Assembly (NCBI RefSeq): GCF_017254835.1
Contig: NZ_JAFKCW010000002.1
Coordinates: 1 to 64,000 of the forward strand
DNA length: 64,000 nt
Source of the DNA: Algoriphagus aestuariicola
Lineage (GTDB): Bacteria; Bacteroidota; Bacteroidia; Cytophagales; Cyclobacteriaceae
Reading direction: 5' to 3'
The translations under genes and the position numbers were made by a program. Below, piece by piece: positions 34,171 through 42,881 of the stretch. Under the pieces are notes generated by a model that was not told the origin of the DNA, did no database searches, and worked only from the letters and a program-made list of their open reading frames with translations. Each line of letters opens with the position of its first letter. The stretch's first letter is position 1.

Positions 34171-35103
34171 ATGAGCAAACAGGATTCTCTTTTTTTGGGA
34201 GTGGACGTAGGAGGTACACACCTGAAGATTGGATTGGTAGATAGGAAAGGCACTATGCTGGACTTTCAGAAAGAAGATACAAGGCCATATAGAGACAATC
34301 CTGAAGGATTTGGAAAGTGCTTCATCGAAGGACTTGGAAAATACCTCAAGAAATATCCTGAAGTCGACAAAGTCGGCATTGGACTCCCTGGGATGATCAC
34401 AAAAGACCGAACCACTCCCTTGGAAATTCCGGCTATTCCCAACCTCAACAATTTTCCCTTGAAGGCAGGGCTTTTGGAGCGTTATCCAAATCATGAATTT
34501 TTTATGGAAAATGATGCCGCCGCGGCAGCCATTGGCGAGTTTTATTATGGCAAAGGTGACGTGGCCGAAAATTTTCTTTTCATAACGATGGGGACGGGTA
34601 TCGGCAGTGCCTTAATATTGGATGGACAGGTGTTCAAAGGCTCCAGAGGCAATGCCCTAGAGATGGGACACATGCTTTCCCGAGGAAATGCAGGATTGGA
34701 GACCCTGATCGGAAGAAATGGCATTCTCAGGATCATGGAAAATCTGATTTCCGCCTATCCGGAAAAAGCGGGAGAACTGATCGGAAAAGAACTTGGTACA
34801 CATCTGCTGGTGGATACCGCAAAAACCGGGAATGAAGTTTCCCTGATGGTATTCAAAGAAGTAGCTGAGATAATCAGTGAGGCGATCGTCTCGACGGTGC
34901 GGATACTCGATGTCACGGATGTGTATTTCGGAGGAGGAATTTCAGCCGGCTTGGAGTTCATGATGCCGACCATAGATTACAATACCAGAAAATACCTCAC
35001 ACCTTATTATGTGAAGGATCTTAGGCTAAAGAAAGCCACCCTGGAAAACAACGCGGGTACCCTTGGAGCGGCGGCGCTTTGCTTTATGGGTTCAGGGTTG
35101 TGA
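34171..35103 (+). CDS. ROK-family sugar kinase (glucokinase-like)
   Basis: A 310-residue ROK protein, without a DNA-binding N-terminus, so a kinase rather than a repressor. Motifs: LGVDVGGTHLKIGLVDRKG (phosphate-1), VGIGLPGMI, ENDAAAAAIGEFYYGKG with the catalytic Asp, and TMGTGIGSALILDGQV with the phosphate-2 loop, then GNALEMGHM. The usual CxCGxxGC zinc motif after EMGHM is not present here, which some ROK kinases also lack. It probably phosphorylates glucose or a related sugar. ATG 34171 was preferred over TTG 34144. Its 3' end overlaps the convergent lipoprotein gene by 20 bases and its likely terminator lies inside that gene. Confidence 0.9.
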   Translation: MSKQDSLFLGVDVGGTHLKIGLVDRKGTMLDFQKEDTRPYRDNPEGFGKCFIEGLGKYLKKYPEVDKVGIGLPGMITKDRTTPLEIPAIPNLNNFPLKAGLLERYPNHEFFMENDAAAAAIGEFYYGKGDVAENFLFITMGTGIGSALILDGQVFKGSRGNALEMGHMLSRGNAGLETLIGRNGILRIMENLISAYPEKAGELIGKELGTHLLVDTAKTGNEVSLMVFKEVAEIISEAIVSTVRILDVTDVYFGGGISAGLEFMMPTIDYNTRKYLTPYYVKDLRLKKATLENNAGTLGAAALCFMGSGL

Positions 35104-35470
35104 TCGTGACTTCGGACACCTTACTGATAGCATTCATTCGAAAAAGAACCTTCAGGGGTTCTTTTTCCTCTTTTATGCCCTCGCAGTCTCCGCTTGGCTC
35201 GATAAAATAGAAGAAAAAGCTTTGGCTTTTATCCACCAGCTCTATCCGATCAGGCCGGCCGAATGTTTTGATCAAGGCTTGGTTGTCGGCTCCCAAAAAA
35301 TTGTTCTTGACCGCTTGGAAAGCCTCCAATTCCAGCATCCTAAGGCCAGAGCAACCATAGCGATCCGATTTCCAATTGTCCAAATTCACTTCGCCCGCGT
35401 CCATCTTCCCACTACAGGAGGCCAGTCCTAGGAGAGCAAGAGTCAGAAATGAATAGAAGGTCTTTTGCAT
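35084..35470 (-). CDS. Small lipoprotein, unknown function
   Basis: A 128-residue lipoprotein: signal MQKTFYSFLTLALLGLAS before the lipidated Cys19. The middle segment, FLGADNQALIKTFGRPDRIE followed by a beta strand SFFFYFIEPSGDC, resembles the BamE/SmpA-like fold in outline (a helix then 'GxPd' turn), but similarity is only impressionistic. Two further cysteines (YGCSG, GDCEG) may form a disulfide. It converges on the ROK gene, overlapping it by 20 bases. Confidence 0.75.
   Translation of the reverse strand: MQKTFYSFLTLALLGLASCSGKMDAGEVNLDNWKSDRYGCSGLRMLELEAFQAVKNNFLGADNQALIKTFGRPDRIELVDKSQSFFFYFIEPSGDCEGIKEEKEPLKVLFRMNAISKVSEVTITTLNP
35141..35166 (+). terminator. Terminator of the ROK gene, inside the lipoprotein CDS
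   Basis: A perfect 10-bp stem, AAAAAGAACC (35141-35150) and GGTTCTTTTT (35157-35166), around the loop TTCAGG, lies 37 bases after the ROK stop on the plus strand, yet within the minus-strand lipoprotein coding region. Confidence 0.75.
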
Positions 35471-35695
35471 GCTAAAGAGGAATTTTCCTGCAAAGATGGC
35501 TTCAAAAGTCGAGGCCGTTGCAAAACTTCAGGGAGTAAAATATTCCCTCGAGCCCAAAATTGGAAGTTCGCTGACATTCATGTGTTTGAAAAATCTCCGA
35601 AAGTATGTGTCGGAATTATCCTCGGCCTGATCGTCCAACTTGCTCCCTTGGTTAGCTCAAATCGGTTATATTAGCACGTTCAATCACTCATTCGC

Positions 35696-36190
35696 ATGTA
35701 TTACAGATTTGGAAAAGTATTCTACTTCACGAGTATTTTACTTTTCGTTTTCTTTCTATTGTATTTCTATTCAGCACTCACCGAGACCATAGGCCTAAGT
35801 GTAGATGAAAATGGCACAGTGGCGCGGACGGTGGACAAAAGCAGCTTTTTTTACGGGACGGTGGCTATCTTTCTCATCCTGAACGCATTCACGCTGTTTA
35901 CCCCCAAGTCCCTCGAGACTAAGTCCAACAAAAAGCTGCACCGAATATTCCCAATCGGGGATCCCTTTAGAGACTACCTGCTCACATGGTTTTATTCATT
36001 TGGTGGGATCATCAATCTGAGTTTGGCCTTGTTGGTGTTTTTTGTACACTCGATCAACAATCAAGAAGTCATTGCTTCAAGTCAGTTCAACTTTTTCTTT
36101 TACCTCATGCCCTTGCTGTTGGCGATCTGGGTGATCGGGCTGGCGGTCTTGTTGGTGGGCAAATTCAAACAAATCCAAAAAGGAGCGTAA
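35696..36190 (+). CDS. Unknown integral membrane protein upstream of parE
   Basis: A 164-residue protein with about four hydrophobic segments (residues 8-28, 48-66, 96-118 and 133-156) and no recognised domain. A short aqueous loop (LTETIGLSVDENGTVART) lies between the first two. It ends nine bases before parE, so it is probably co-transcribed with parE and parC, but nothing suggests a role in topology. No signal peptide distinct from the first helix. Confidence 0.75.
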   Translation: MYYRFGKVFYFTSILLFVFFLLYFYSALTETIGLSVDENGTVARTVDKSSFFYGTVAIFLILNAFTLFTPKSLETKSNKKLHRIFPIGDPFRDYLLTWFYSFGGIINLSLALLVFFVHSINNQEVIASSQFNFFFYLMPLLLAIWVIGLAVLLVGKFKQIQKGA

Positions 36191-36199
36191 TCGAATATT

Positions 36200-38095
36200 A
36201 TGGCAGAACCAGTTAAATATACAGAAGACAGCATCAAGTCCCTGGATTGGAGAGAGCATATCCGCCTTCGTCCGGGAATGTACATCGGCAAGCTCGGCGA
36301 CGGAAGTGCCCAAGATGATGGGATTTATGTTTTGGTAAAGGAAATTCTGGATAACTCCATCGATGAGCACATGATGGGTTACGGGAGAAATATTGAGGTA
36401 AAAATCTCCGAACACCGCGTGGAAGTTCGCGACTTTGGCCGAGGTATCCCCTTGGGAAAAGTGATTGACTGCGTGTCCAAGATCAACACTGGGGGAAAAT
36501 ACGACTCTGGAGCTTTTCAAAAATCAGTAGGACTCAACGGAGTCGGTACCAAAGCGGTCAACGCGCTCTCCGACTATTTCAAAGTGCAATCCTATCGGGA
36601 AGGCGAGACCAAGATGGCGGAGTTTGAAAAGGGCGTGCTGACCAACGACGCGCCTATCGGCAAGACTTCGGAGCGGAACGGGACCAGGACGATCTTCTCG
36701 CCGGATGCCTCGATTTTCAAAAACTACCATTTCATCCCGGAGTATCTGGAAAACCAAATCTGGAACTACGCCTACCTCAACGCCGGACTGACGATCAACT
36801 ACAACGGGAAGAAGTACTTTTCCGACAAAGGACTCTTTGACCTGCTGTCCAACAAGGTGGACGAGGAAAGCATCCGCTATCCCATCATCCACATCAAAGG
36901 CAACGACATTGAAGTGGCGATCACCCACTCGGGTTCCTATGGTGAAGAATATTATTCCTTTGTCAATGGTCAATACACTACCCAAGGAGGTACGCACTTG
37001 GCCGCTTTCAGAGAAGCCATCGTAAAGACGATCCGGGAATTCTATAAGAAGGATTTTGACGCGTCTGACGTACGGCAGTCTGTGGTGGCTGCGATTGCTG
37101 TGCGCGTACAGGAGCCGGTTTTCGAGTCCCAAACCAAGACGAAATTAGGCTCGCAAAGTATTGGTCCAGACGGACCTACACTGAGGACCTTTGTCAACGA
37201 CTTCATCAAGACAGAGCTGGACAATTACCTGCATAAAAACCCAGCTACCGCCGATGCGCTGCTGAAGCGAATTCTCCAGTCTGAGCGCGAAAGAAAGGAA
37301 ATCTCGGGTATCAAGAAGCTGGCTAATGAGCGGGCAAAAAAAGCGAATCTCCACAACAAAAAGTTGCGGGATTGCCGGGTACATTATGATGATGCCAAGG
37401 GCGATGAAGAGGTGAAAAACAACACGATGCTCTTCATCACCGAAGGGGATTCGGCTTCCGGATCGATTACCAAATCCCGTGATGTGCAGACTCAGGCGGT
37501 TTTTTCCCTTCGCGGGAAGCCGCTTAATTGCTTTGGGATGACCAAGAAGGTAGTCTATGAAAATGAAGAATTCAACCTGCTTCAGCATGCGCTCAACATT
37601 GAGGATGGGGTGGAAAATCTCAGGTTCAGAAAGATCGTGATCGCTACCGACGCGGACGTGGACGGTATGCATATCCGGCTGCTGATCATGACCTATTTCC
37701 TGCAATTTTTCCCAGATCTGGTGAAAAACGGACATCTCTATATTCTGGAAACTCCACTTTTTAGAGTGAGGAATAAGAAAGAGACGATCTACTGCTACAC
37801 TGATGAGGAGCGCCAGCGTGCTATCCACAAACTCGGAAGCAAACCAGAGATCACACGCTTCAAGGGATTGGGGGAGATTTCACCGGAAGAGTTTGGCAAC
37901 TTTATAGGAGAAGACATACGATTGGAGCCAATCATCCTGAACAAGGAAACCAAAATTTCAGATCTCTTGACCTTTTACATGGGGAAAAACACGCCGGACA
38001 GGCAAAGTTTCATCATAGAGAATCTAAAGATCGAAAAAGACTTAGCTCTGGAAGATCCCAAAAAGGCAGAGGAGGAAGAGGTAGAAGCAGCATAA
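36200..38095 (+). CDS. parE: DNA topoisomerase IV subunit B (type IIA ATPase subunit)
   Basis: A 631-residue ATPase subunit. It drives strand passage together with ParC to unlink daughter chromosomes. GHKL ATPase motifs: [22 protein letters not shown] and [13 protein letters not shown]; the TOPRIM domain has [22 protein letters not shown] and the metal-binding [12 protein letters not shown]. Length and the sequence between motifs suit the ParE branch rather than the longer GyrB. It is followed 45 bases later by parC, the usual Bacteroidota pair. Confidence 0.93.
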   Translation: MAEPVKYTEDSIKSLDWREHIRLRPGMYIGKLGDGSAQDDGIYVLVKEILDNSIDEHMMGYGRNIEVKISEHRVEVRDFGRGIPLGKVIDCVSKINTGGKYDSGAFQKSVGLNGVGTKAVNALSDYFKVQSYREGETKMAEFEKGVLTNDAPIGKTSERNGTRTIFSPDASIFKNYHFIPEYLENQIWNYAYLNAGLTINYNGKKYFSDKGLFDLLSNKVDEESIRYPIIHIKGNDIEVAITHSGSYGEEYYSFVNGQYTTQGGTHLAAFREAIVKTIREFYKKDFDASDVRQSVVAAIAVRVQEPVFESQTKTKLGSQSIGPDGPTLRTFVNDFIKTELDNYLHKNPATADALLKRILQSERERKEISGIKKLANERAKKANLHNKKLRDCRVHYDDAKGDEEVKNNTMLFITEGDSASGSITKSRDVQTQAVFSLRGKPLNCFGMTKKVVYENEEFNLLQHALNIEDGVENLRFRKIVIATDADVDGMHIRLLIMTYFLQFFPDLVKNGHLYILETPLFRVRNKKETIYCYTDEERQRAIHKLGSKPEITRFKGLGEISPEEFGNFIGEDIRLEPIILNKETKISDLLTFYMGKNTPDRQSFIIENLKIEKDLALEDPKKAEEEEVEAA

Positions 38096-38140
38096 ATTAT
38101 GTCTCGAATTGAACAGCACACGAGCAATTGGAATTAGTAC

Positions 38141-40759
38141 ATGAGTGACGAAAATAACTTAGCAGATGGTGCAGACGAGAGTCTGCATACCTCCGTGCCC
38201 GTGACGGGCATGTACAAGGAGTGGTTTTTGGACTATGCGTCCTATGTGATATTGGAGCGAGCGGTGCCGGCCATTGAAGATGGCCTGAAGCCAGTACAGC
38301 GTAGGATCATGCACGCCATGAAGGAAATGGACGATGGGCGGTTTAACAAAGTCGCCAACATCATCGGCCAATCCATGCAATATCACCCACACGGGGACCA
38401 GTCCATCGGTGACGCGATCGTCAATCTAGGGCAGAAAGAATTGCTGATCGAAACGCAAGGTAACTGGGGAGACATCAGAACTGGGGACGGCGCTGCGGCG
38501 GCAAGATACATTGAGGCTAGGCTGTCAAAATTTGCCTTAGAGGTCGTATTTAATCCTCAAACCACCGAATGGCAGCTTTCCTATGATGGTAGAAAGAGAG
38601 AGCCGGTCACGCTGCCTGTCAAGTTTCCTCTGCTGTTGGCCCAAGGCGTGGAAGGAATTGCAGTCGGTCTTTCCACAAAAATTCTCCCGCACAATTTCAT
38701 CGAACTCATCGAGGGCTCTATCGAGATCCTCAAAGGCAACAAAACCAATGTGTTGCCAGACTTTATTACCGGTGGATTGGCGGACTTTTCGGACTATCAG
38801 GAAGGAATCCGGGGAGGCAAGATCAAGGTTAGGGCAAGAATTGAAGAGGAAGACAGTAAAACTCTCTTAATCAAGGAGATTCCCTATGGGACTACGACGG
38901 ATTCTCTGATCGATTCTATCCTCAAGGCCAACGACAAAGGCAAGATTAAGATCAAGAAAGTCGTGGACAACACGGCGAAGGATGTTGAGATTCAGATACA
39001 GCTGACGCCGGGTGTGTCTCCGGATGTCACTATTGATGCCTTGTATGCATTCACCGACTGTGAGATTTCCATCTCTCCCAATGCTTGCGTGATAATAGAG
39101 GATAAGCCAGTTTTCCTGACGGTCAACCAAATCCTCGAGTACAACACCCATCAGACCAAGGAGCTTCTTCGAAGGGAGCTCGAGATCCGAAAGGCAGAGC
39201 TGATGGAGAAATTGCTTTTCTCCTCACTTGAAAAAATCTTCATCGAAAACCGAATCTATCGCGACATAGAGGAGTGCACCACTTGGGATGGGGTCTTGCA
39301 GGCGATCGACAAGGGCCTTGAGCCATACAAGCCTGATTTCTACAGAGAAATCACCCAAGAAGACCTGATTCGTCTGACGGAGATCAAGATCAAAAGAATC
39401 TCAAAATTTGACGCATTCAAGGCAGACGAACTGATGAGGCGTCTGCAGGAGGAGCTGAAAGAAGTGAATTACAACTTGAAGCACCTCACAGAGTATTCGA
39501 TTAAATACTACCAAAGCCTACTCGGCAAATACGGAAAAGGGCGAGAGAGAAAGACTGAAATCAGGGCTTTGGATACGATTGAAGCAACTGTTGTCGCAGC
39601 AAACAACGCAAAATTGTACGTCAACAAAGCCGACGGATTTGTTGGTTATGGCTTGAAAAAGGACGAGTTTATCTGCGATTGCTCTGACTTGGATGACGTG
39701 ATTGCCATTCGTCGGGATGGGAAGTTCATGGTATCCAGGATTCAGGAAAAGGGATTCATGGGCAAGGATATTTTGTACGTTGGCGTCTTTCGAAAGAACG
39801 ACGACCGAATGACGTTCAATTTGATCTACCTCGATGGCACATCTGGACGATCCATGGTAAAGCGCTTTCAAGTCGGCGGAATCACCCGGGATAAGGAATA
39901 CGACCTGACAAAGGGCACTAAAGGGACAAAAGTACTTTACCTCACAGCCAACCCAAATGCCGAGGCTGAGACGGTGACCGTCTACCTCACCCAAGGGGCA
40001 AAAGCAAGGGTCAAAGTGTTTGATTTTGATTTTGCAGACATTGAAATCAAAGGACGTGGGGCAGGAGGAAATATTTTGACGAAATATCCCGTCCGCAAGA
40101 TCCAGTTCAAGATGGAAGGGAAATCAACTCTTGGAGGTTTGAATATTTACTATGACGTGGTGGTGGGACGATTGAATACAGACCAACGAGGCAAGCTCAT
40201 TGGCAACTTCCTCGGCGATGACAAGATTTTGGTTTGCTATAAAAATGGAGACTATGAGCTGACCAGCTTCGAATTGACCAATAGATACGAGCCATCGGAT
40301 GTGCTTTTGATAGAAAAGTTCGACATCAAGAAAGTGCTCTCGGCAATCTATTTTGACGGGGCGACCAAGATCTATTTTGTCAAGCGGTTCTTGATCGAGA
40401 CAACAACTGTCAACAAGCGCTTCAACTTCATCTCCGACCACAAGCAGTCTTTCCTCAAAGTCGTTTCGACTGCGAGTCAACCCCAGGTATCCGTTACCTT
40501 GATCAAAGGAAAAGAAGAGGAGGTGACCGAATACGACTTGGATATGCTGATCGATGTAAAAGGCTGGAAAGCCATTGGAAACAAGCTGAGCACCTATCCC
40601 GTCAAGGATATCTCGCTAATCCAATCTGAAAAGGCAGGCGAGTCCGAATCTGAGGATGAGGCAGAAACTCCTAGGCCTTCTGAACAGGAACTCGAGATAG
40701 GTAGCACGATCGACCTCAGCCCAAAGAAAGACGACGAGGAGCAATTGGGCTTGTTCTGA
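38141..40759 (+). CDS. parC: DNA topoisomerase IV subunit A
   Basis: An 872-residue cleavage subunit. The winged-helix part has SYVILERAVPAIEDGLKPVQ and YHPHGDQSIGDAI, and the active-site tyrosine is in AAARYIEARLSKFA. The tower and coiled-coil region follows, then a C-terminal beta-pinwheel-like domain (from about residue 490) with several strand repeats (VGRLNTDQRGKLIGNFLGDD). The extreme C-terminus is acidic (ESESEDEAETPRPSEQE). It forms the A2B2 enzyme with ParE. A terminator follows at 40784. Confidence 0.93.
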   Translation: MSDENNLADGADESLHTSVPVTGMYKEWFLDYASYVILERAVPAIEDGLKPVQRRIMHAMKEMDDGRFNKVANIIGQSMQYHPHGDQSIGDAIVNLGQKELLIETQGNWGDIRTGDGAAAARYIEARLSKFALEVVFNPQTTEWQLSYDGRKREPVTLPVKFPLLLAQGVEGIAVGLSTKILPHNFIELIEGSIEILKGNKTNVLPDFITGGLADFSDYQEGIRGGKIKVRARIEEEDSKTLLIKEIPYGTTTDSLIDSILKANDKGKIKIKKVVDNTAKDVEIQIQLTPGVSPDVTIDALYAFTDCEISISPNACVIIEDKPVFLTVNQILEYNTHQTKELLRRELEIRKAELMEKLLFSSLEKIFIENRIYRDIEECTTWDGVLQAIDKGLEPYKPDFYREITQEDLIRLTEIKIKRISKFDAFKADELMRRLQEELKEVNYNLKHLTEYSIKYYQSLLGKYGKGRERKTEIRALDTIEATVVAANNAKLYVNKADGFVGYGLKKDEFICDCSDLDDVIAIRRDGKFMVSRIQEKGFMGKDILYVGVFRKNDDRMTFNLIYLDGTSGRSMVKRFQVGGITRDKEYDLTKGTKGTKVLYLTANPNAEAETVTVYLTQGAKARVKVFDFDFADIEIKGRGAGGNILTKYPVRKIQFKMEGKSTLGGLNIYYDVVVGRLNTDQRGKLIGNFLGDDKILVCYKNGDYELTSFELTNRYEPSDVLLIEKFDIKKVLSAIYFDGATKIYFVKRFLIETTTVNKRFNFISDHKQSFLKVVSTASQPQVSVTLIKGKEEEVTEYDLDMLIDVKGWKAIGNKLSTYPVKDISLIQSEKAGESESEDEAETPRPSEQELEIGSTIDLSPKKDDEEQLGLF

Positions 40760-40783
40760 TCGTACAGATAGCTGACAGGCAAG

Positions 40784-40818
40784 CTTTCCGGAAGTTTAGG
40801 CTTCTGGAAAGTTTGTTT
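40784..40818 (+). terminator. Terminator after parC
   Basis: CTTTCCGGAAG (40784-40794) pairs with CTTCTGGAAAG (40801-40811) with one G-U pair; a T-rich tail (TTTGTTT) follows. Confidence 0.7.
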
Positions 40819-40853
40819 ATGCGCCTTTGGGATTATTTTGAAATAACACAGGG

Positions 40854-41558
40854 ATGCCTAGCGAAAAAGAAAAAAACGACTTTGATCCAGGCCTGCTCGA
40901 CTACCTCGGCCAATACATCACCGAACACAAGAAATCCGTGATGGAGCAGGTCTTATCCAAAAGGACCAGGCACCTCACAGTCGTTTTGGAGGATATTTTT
41001 AAGCCCCACAACGCAAGCGCGGTGATCCGGACTTGTGATTGCTTCGGACTGCAGGACATACATGTGATTGAAAAGACCAACAAGTACAAAGTAAATCCAT
41101 ACGTGACTCGAGGTGCTTCCCAATGGGTGGATTTGCACAAGTACTACAGGGAAGATGGAACCTCAGTGGACGCCTGCTTTGACAGCCTTAGGGAAAAGGG
41201 CTATAAAATCTACGGCACCAGCCCAGAGCCGGGCTCGATGTCGATCTATGATCTGCAGGCGGATGCAAAGCTTGCGTTGGTTTTTGGCAACGAGCACGAA
41301 GGAATATCAGAAGAGGTCAAATCCAAAGCGGACGGTTTGGTCCATATTCCCATGTTGGGTTTTACTGATAGTTTCAATATCTCGGTATCGGCTTCGATAT
41401 TTCTTTTTGATCTAGTGAGAAAAGCCCAAAAAGCGGAAATAGAGAACTTTCTTCTTTCAGAGGAGGAAAAAAACTTGTTGAGGATGAAATGGTACCGTTC
41501 GCTGGTGAAGAATTCAGAAATCCACGAGAAAGTTTACCTTAAAAACCGAATTGGATAA
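40854..41558 (+). CDS. trmH: SpoU/TrmH-family tRNA 2'-O-methyltransferase
   Basis: A 234-residue SPOUT methyltransferase, expected to methylate the 2'-OH of G18 in tRNA using S-adenosylmethionine. The three family motifs are present: motif 1 HNASAVIRTCDCFGL with the catalytic Arg, motif 2 LALVFGNEHEGIS, and motif 3 IPMLGFTDSFNISVSASI, which build the trefoil-knot AdoMet site. The N-terminal and C-terminal helical extensions match the TrmH group (start DFDPGLLDYLGQYIT; end MKWYRSLVKNSE). It is convergent with the beta-barrel gene 10 bases away. Confidence 0.92.
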   Translation: MPSEKEKNDFDPGLLDYLGQYITEHKKSVMEQVLSKRTRHLTVVLEDIFKPHNASAVIRTCDCFGLQDIHVIEKTNKYKVNPYVTRGASQWVDLHKYYREDGTSVDACFDSLREKGYKIYGTSPEPGSMSIYDLQADAKLALVFGNEHEGISEEVKSKADGLVHIPMLGFTDSFNISVSASIFLFDLVRKAQKAEIENFLLSEEEKNLLRMKWYRSLVKNSEIHEKVYLKNRIG

Positions 41559-41568
41559 GCTAGGTCAG

Positions 41569-42165
41569 TTACTTAAATAGATCTGAAAAGGGCTTTTTAG
41601 TCTGCTGTTGCGACGCCTTTTTGGCTTTTTGTCTTTGTTTTTGCCGCCTTTTTTGTTCTTTGCTTTTCACCAAAACAGTACGTGCAGAAATGCCGACCTG
41701 GCCCCGATAAAACTCCTCTCTTCCGCTGATATTGATATTGGGCTTGTAGTCGAGCGCGATGACTGCATTTGCGATGGTGAGCTCGATACCGGCCACGAGG
41801 TCCACGCCAAAAGTCGCATTACCGTAGGTGTGGACTATCTCCTTTGTGGCTGGGTTCTTCACAAAAGACTCTTCCTTGCCGAAGGACGCTCCGCCGCCCA
41901 AGTAGTAGTTGAATCGCTTGGAAATAATCGGCCTATGCCTCTCCAGCAATAGCGAAAAGGTTGAATTTAGGTTGAAATCAGACTGGATGATTCCCTCTAG
42001 GGTGACTCGCTCAGTTAAGCGCTGCTGTAGCGTCAAACCTAGTGTCCTGTTGAAATCCGAATTGCCAAATCGGAGTCCTAGAGCGGTGCCGTAGCGCTGC
42101 GGAAAGGCCTGAAATGTTATTTGGAAAAAAAGGAAGAGCAGTAAGGTAAGAAATGGTTTTGCCAT
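41569..42165 (-). CDS. Outer-membrane beta-barrel-like protein with basic tail
   Basis: A 198-residue protein with a signal peptide (MAKPFLTLLLFLFFQITFQAF). Alternating strands (YGTALGLRFG, TLGLTLQQRLTERVTLEGII, FNYYLGGGASFG, FGVDLVAGIELTI) suggest a small outer-membrane barrel. Unusually, the last 30 or so residues are almost entirely Lys, Arg and Gln (KEQKRRQKQRQKAKKASQQQ), then KPFSDLFK, instead of ending in an aromatic strand. The tail might bind peptidoglycan or polyanions; that is inference only. Convergent with trmH. Confidence 0.75.
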   Translation of the reverse strand: MAKPFLTLLLFLFFQITFQAFPQRYGTALGLRFGNSDFNRTLGLTLQQRLTERVTLEGIIQSDFNLNSTFSLLLERHRPIISKRFNYYLGGGASFGKEESFVKNPATKEIVHTYGNATFGVDLVAGIELTIANAVIALDYKPNINISGREEFYRGQVGISARTVLVKSKEQKRRQKQRQKAKKASQQQTKKPFSDLFK

Positions 42166-42281
42166 GGAATAGGGGATTGACTGTGCAGTTGCTCAATTTC
42201 CATTCCAATCCAATGCAAATTACCACACTCCCCAGCGGCAAGGTTTGTGAACTTGCCAAGCTATTCAAACCTATCAAACAA

Positions 42282-42305
42282 AAAATCCCTCGTTCGAGGG
42301 ATTTT
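42282..42305 (-). terminator. Terminator of the cyclophilin gene
   Basis: AAAATCCCTCG (42282-42292) and CGAGGGATTTT (42295-42305) form a perfect 11-bp stem with a 2-nt spacer; on the minus strand a T run follows. It begins three bases past the cyclophilin stop. Confidence 0.88.
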
Positions 42306-42308
42306 CAA

Positions 42309-42752
42309 TTAAGCTTCAGTCTCTGAGATGACGATCTTTTCTATCTTGTCTCCGGCATGGATTGCATCGATCACCTCCAGACCTTCAATTACTTTTCCGA
42401 AGCAGGTGTGGTTTCTGTCCAAGTGGGCGGTGTTGGTACGGCTATGGCAGATGAAAAACTGGGAGCCTCCTGTGTTTCTACCCGCATGGGCCATAGAAAG
42501 CACGCCTCGGTCGTGATACTGGTTTCCGCCGTCTAGCTCGCATTTGATTTTATATCCAGGACCGCCAGCTCCATTACCGATGGGGCAGCCGCCTTGGATC
42601 ACGAAATTAGGAATGACGCGATGAAAAGTGAGGCCGTCGTAAAAGCCTTTTTTGGATAGATCCACAAAGTTTTGAACTGTGTTTGGGGCGTCTTTTTCAA
42701 AAAACTCCACCTTCATTGTACCTTTTTCAGTAATGATTTCTGCTGTCTTCAT
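42309..42752 (-). CDS. Cyclophilin-type peptidyl-prolyl cis-trans isomerase
   Basis: A 147-residue single-domain cyclophilin without signal peptide, so a cytoplasmic protein-folding catalyst. The active-site stretch [21 protein letters not shown] (shown in part) and [14 protein letters not shown], followed by [17 protein letters not shown], are typical of the PpiB group. Candidate -7 element TATTTTTG on the minus strand at 42814-42807, about 48 bases before the leader, with no clear -33. A GGCC-TTTA-GGCC hairpin (42778-42789) lies in the leader. Single-gene unit with a strong terminator. Confidence 0.93.
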   Translation of the reverse strand: MKTAEIITEKGTMKVEFFEKDAPNTVQNFVDLSKKGFYDGLTFHRVIPNFVIQGGCPIGNGAGGPGYKIKCELDGGNQYHDRGVLSMAHAGRNTGGSQFFICHSRTNTAHLDRNHTCFGKVIEGLEVIDAIHAGDKIEKIVISETEA

Positions 42753-42840
42753 TAGGTTTGAATTTCTGGTTTGTGTGGGCCTTTAGGCCGAAAGAATATA
42801 GAATCGCAAAAATAGGCGATAGTGACCTTACTTTACTAAT

Positions 42841-42877
42841 AAAAAGACGAGGTGCGGTACTCACACCCCGTCTTTTT
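42841..42877 (-). terminator. Terminator of pckA
   Basis: A 14-bp stem, AAAAAGACGAGGTG (42841-42854) with CACCCCGTCTTTTT (42864-42877). The one imperfect position is an A-C mismatch on the plus strand but a G-U pair in the minus-strand RNA, as expected for a pckA terminator four bases after its stop. Confidence 0.88.
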
Positions 42878-42881
42878 CGGA

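Noticed and set aside
36524-37828. Two minus-strand frames within parE
   Set aside because: Shadows of a strongly conserved coding sequence.
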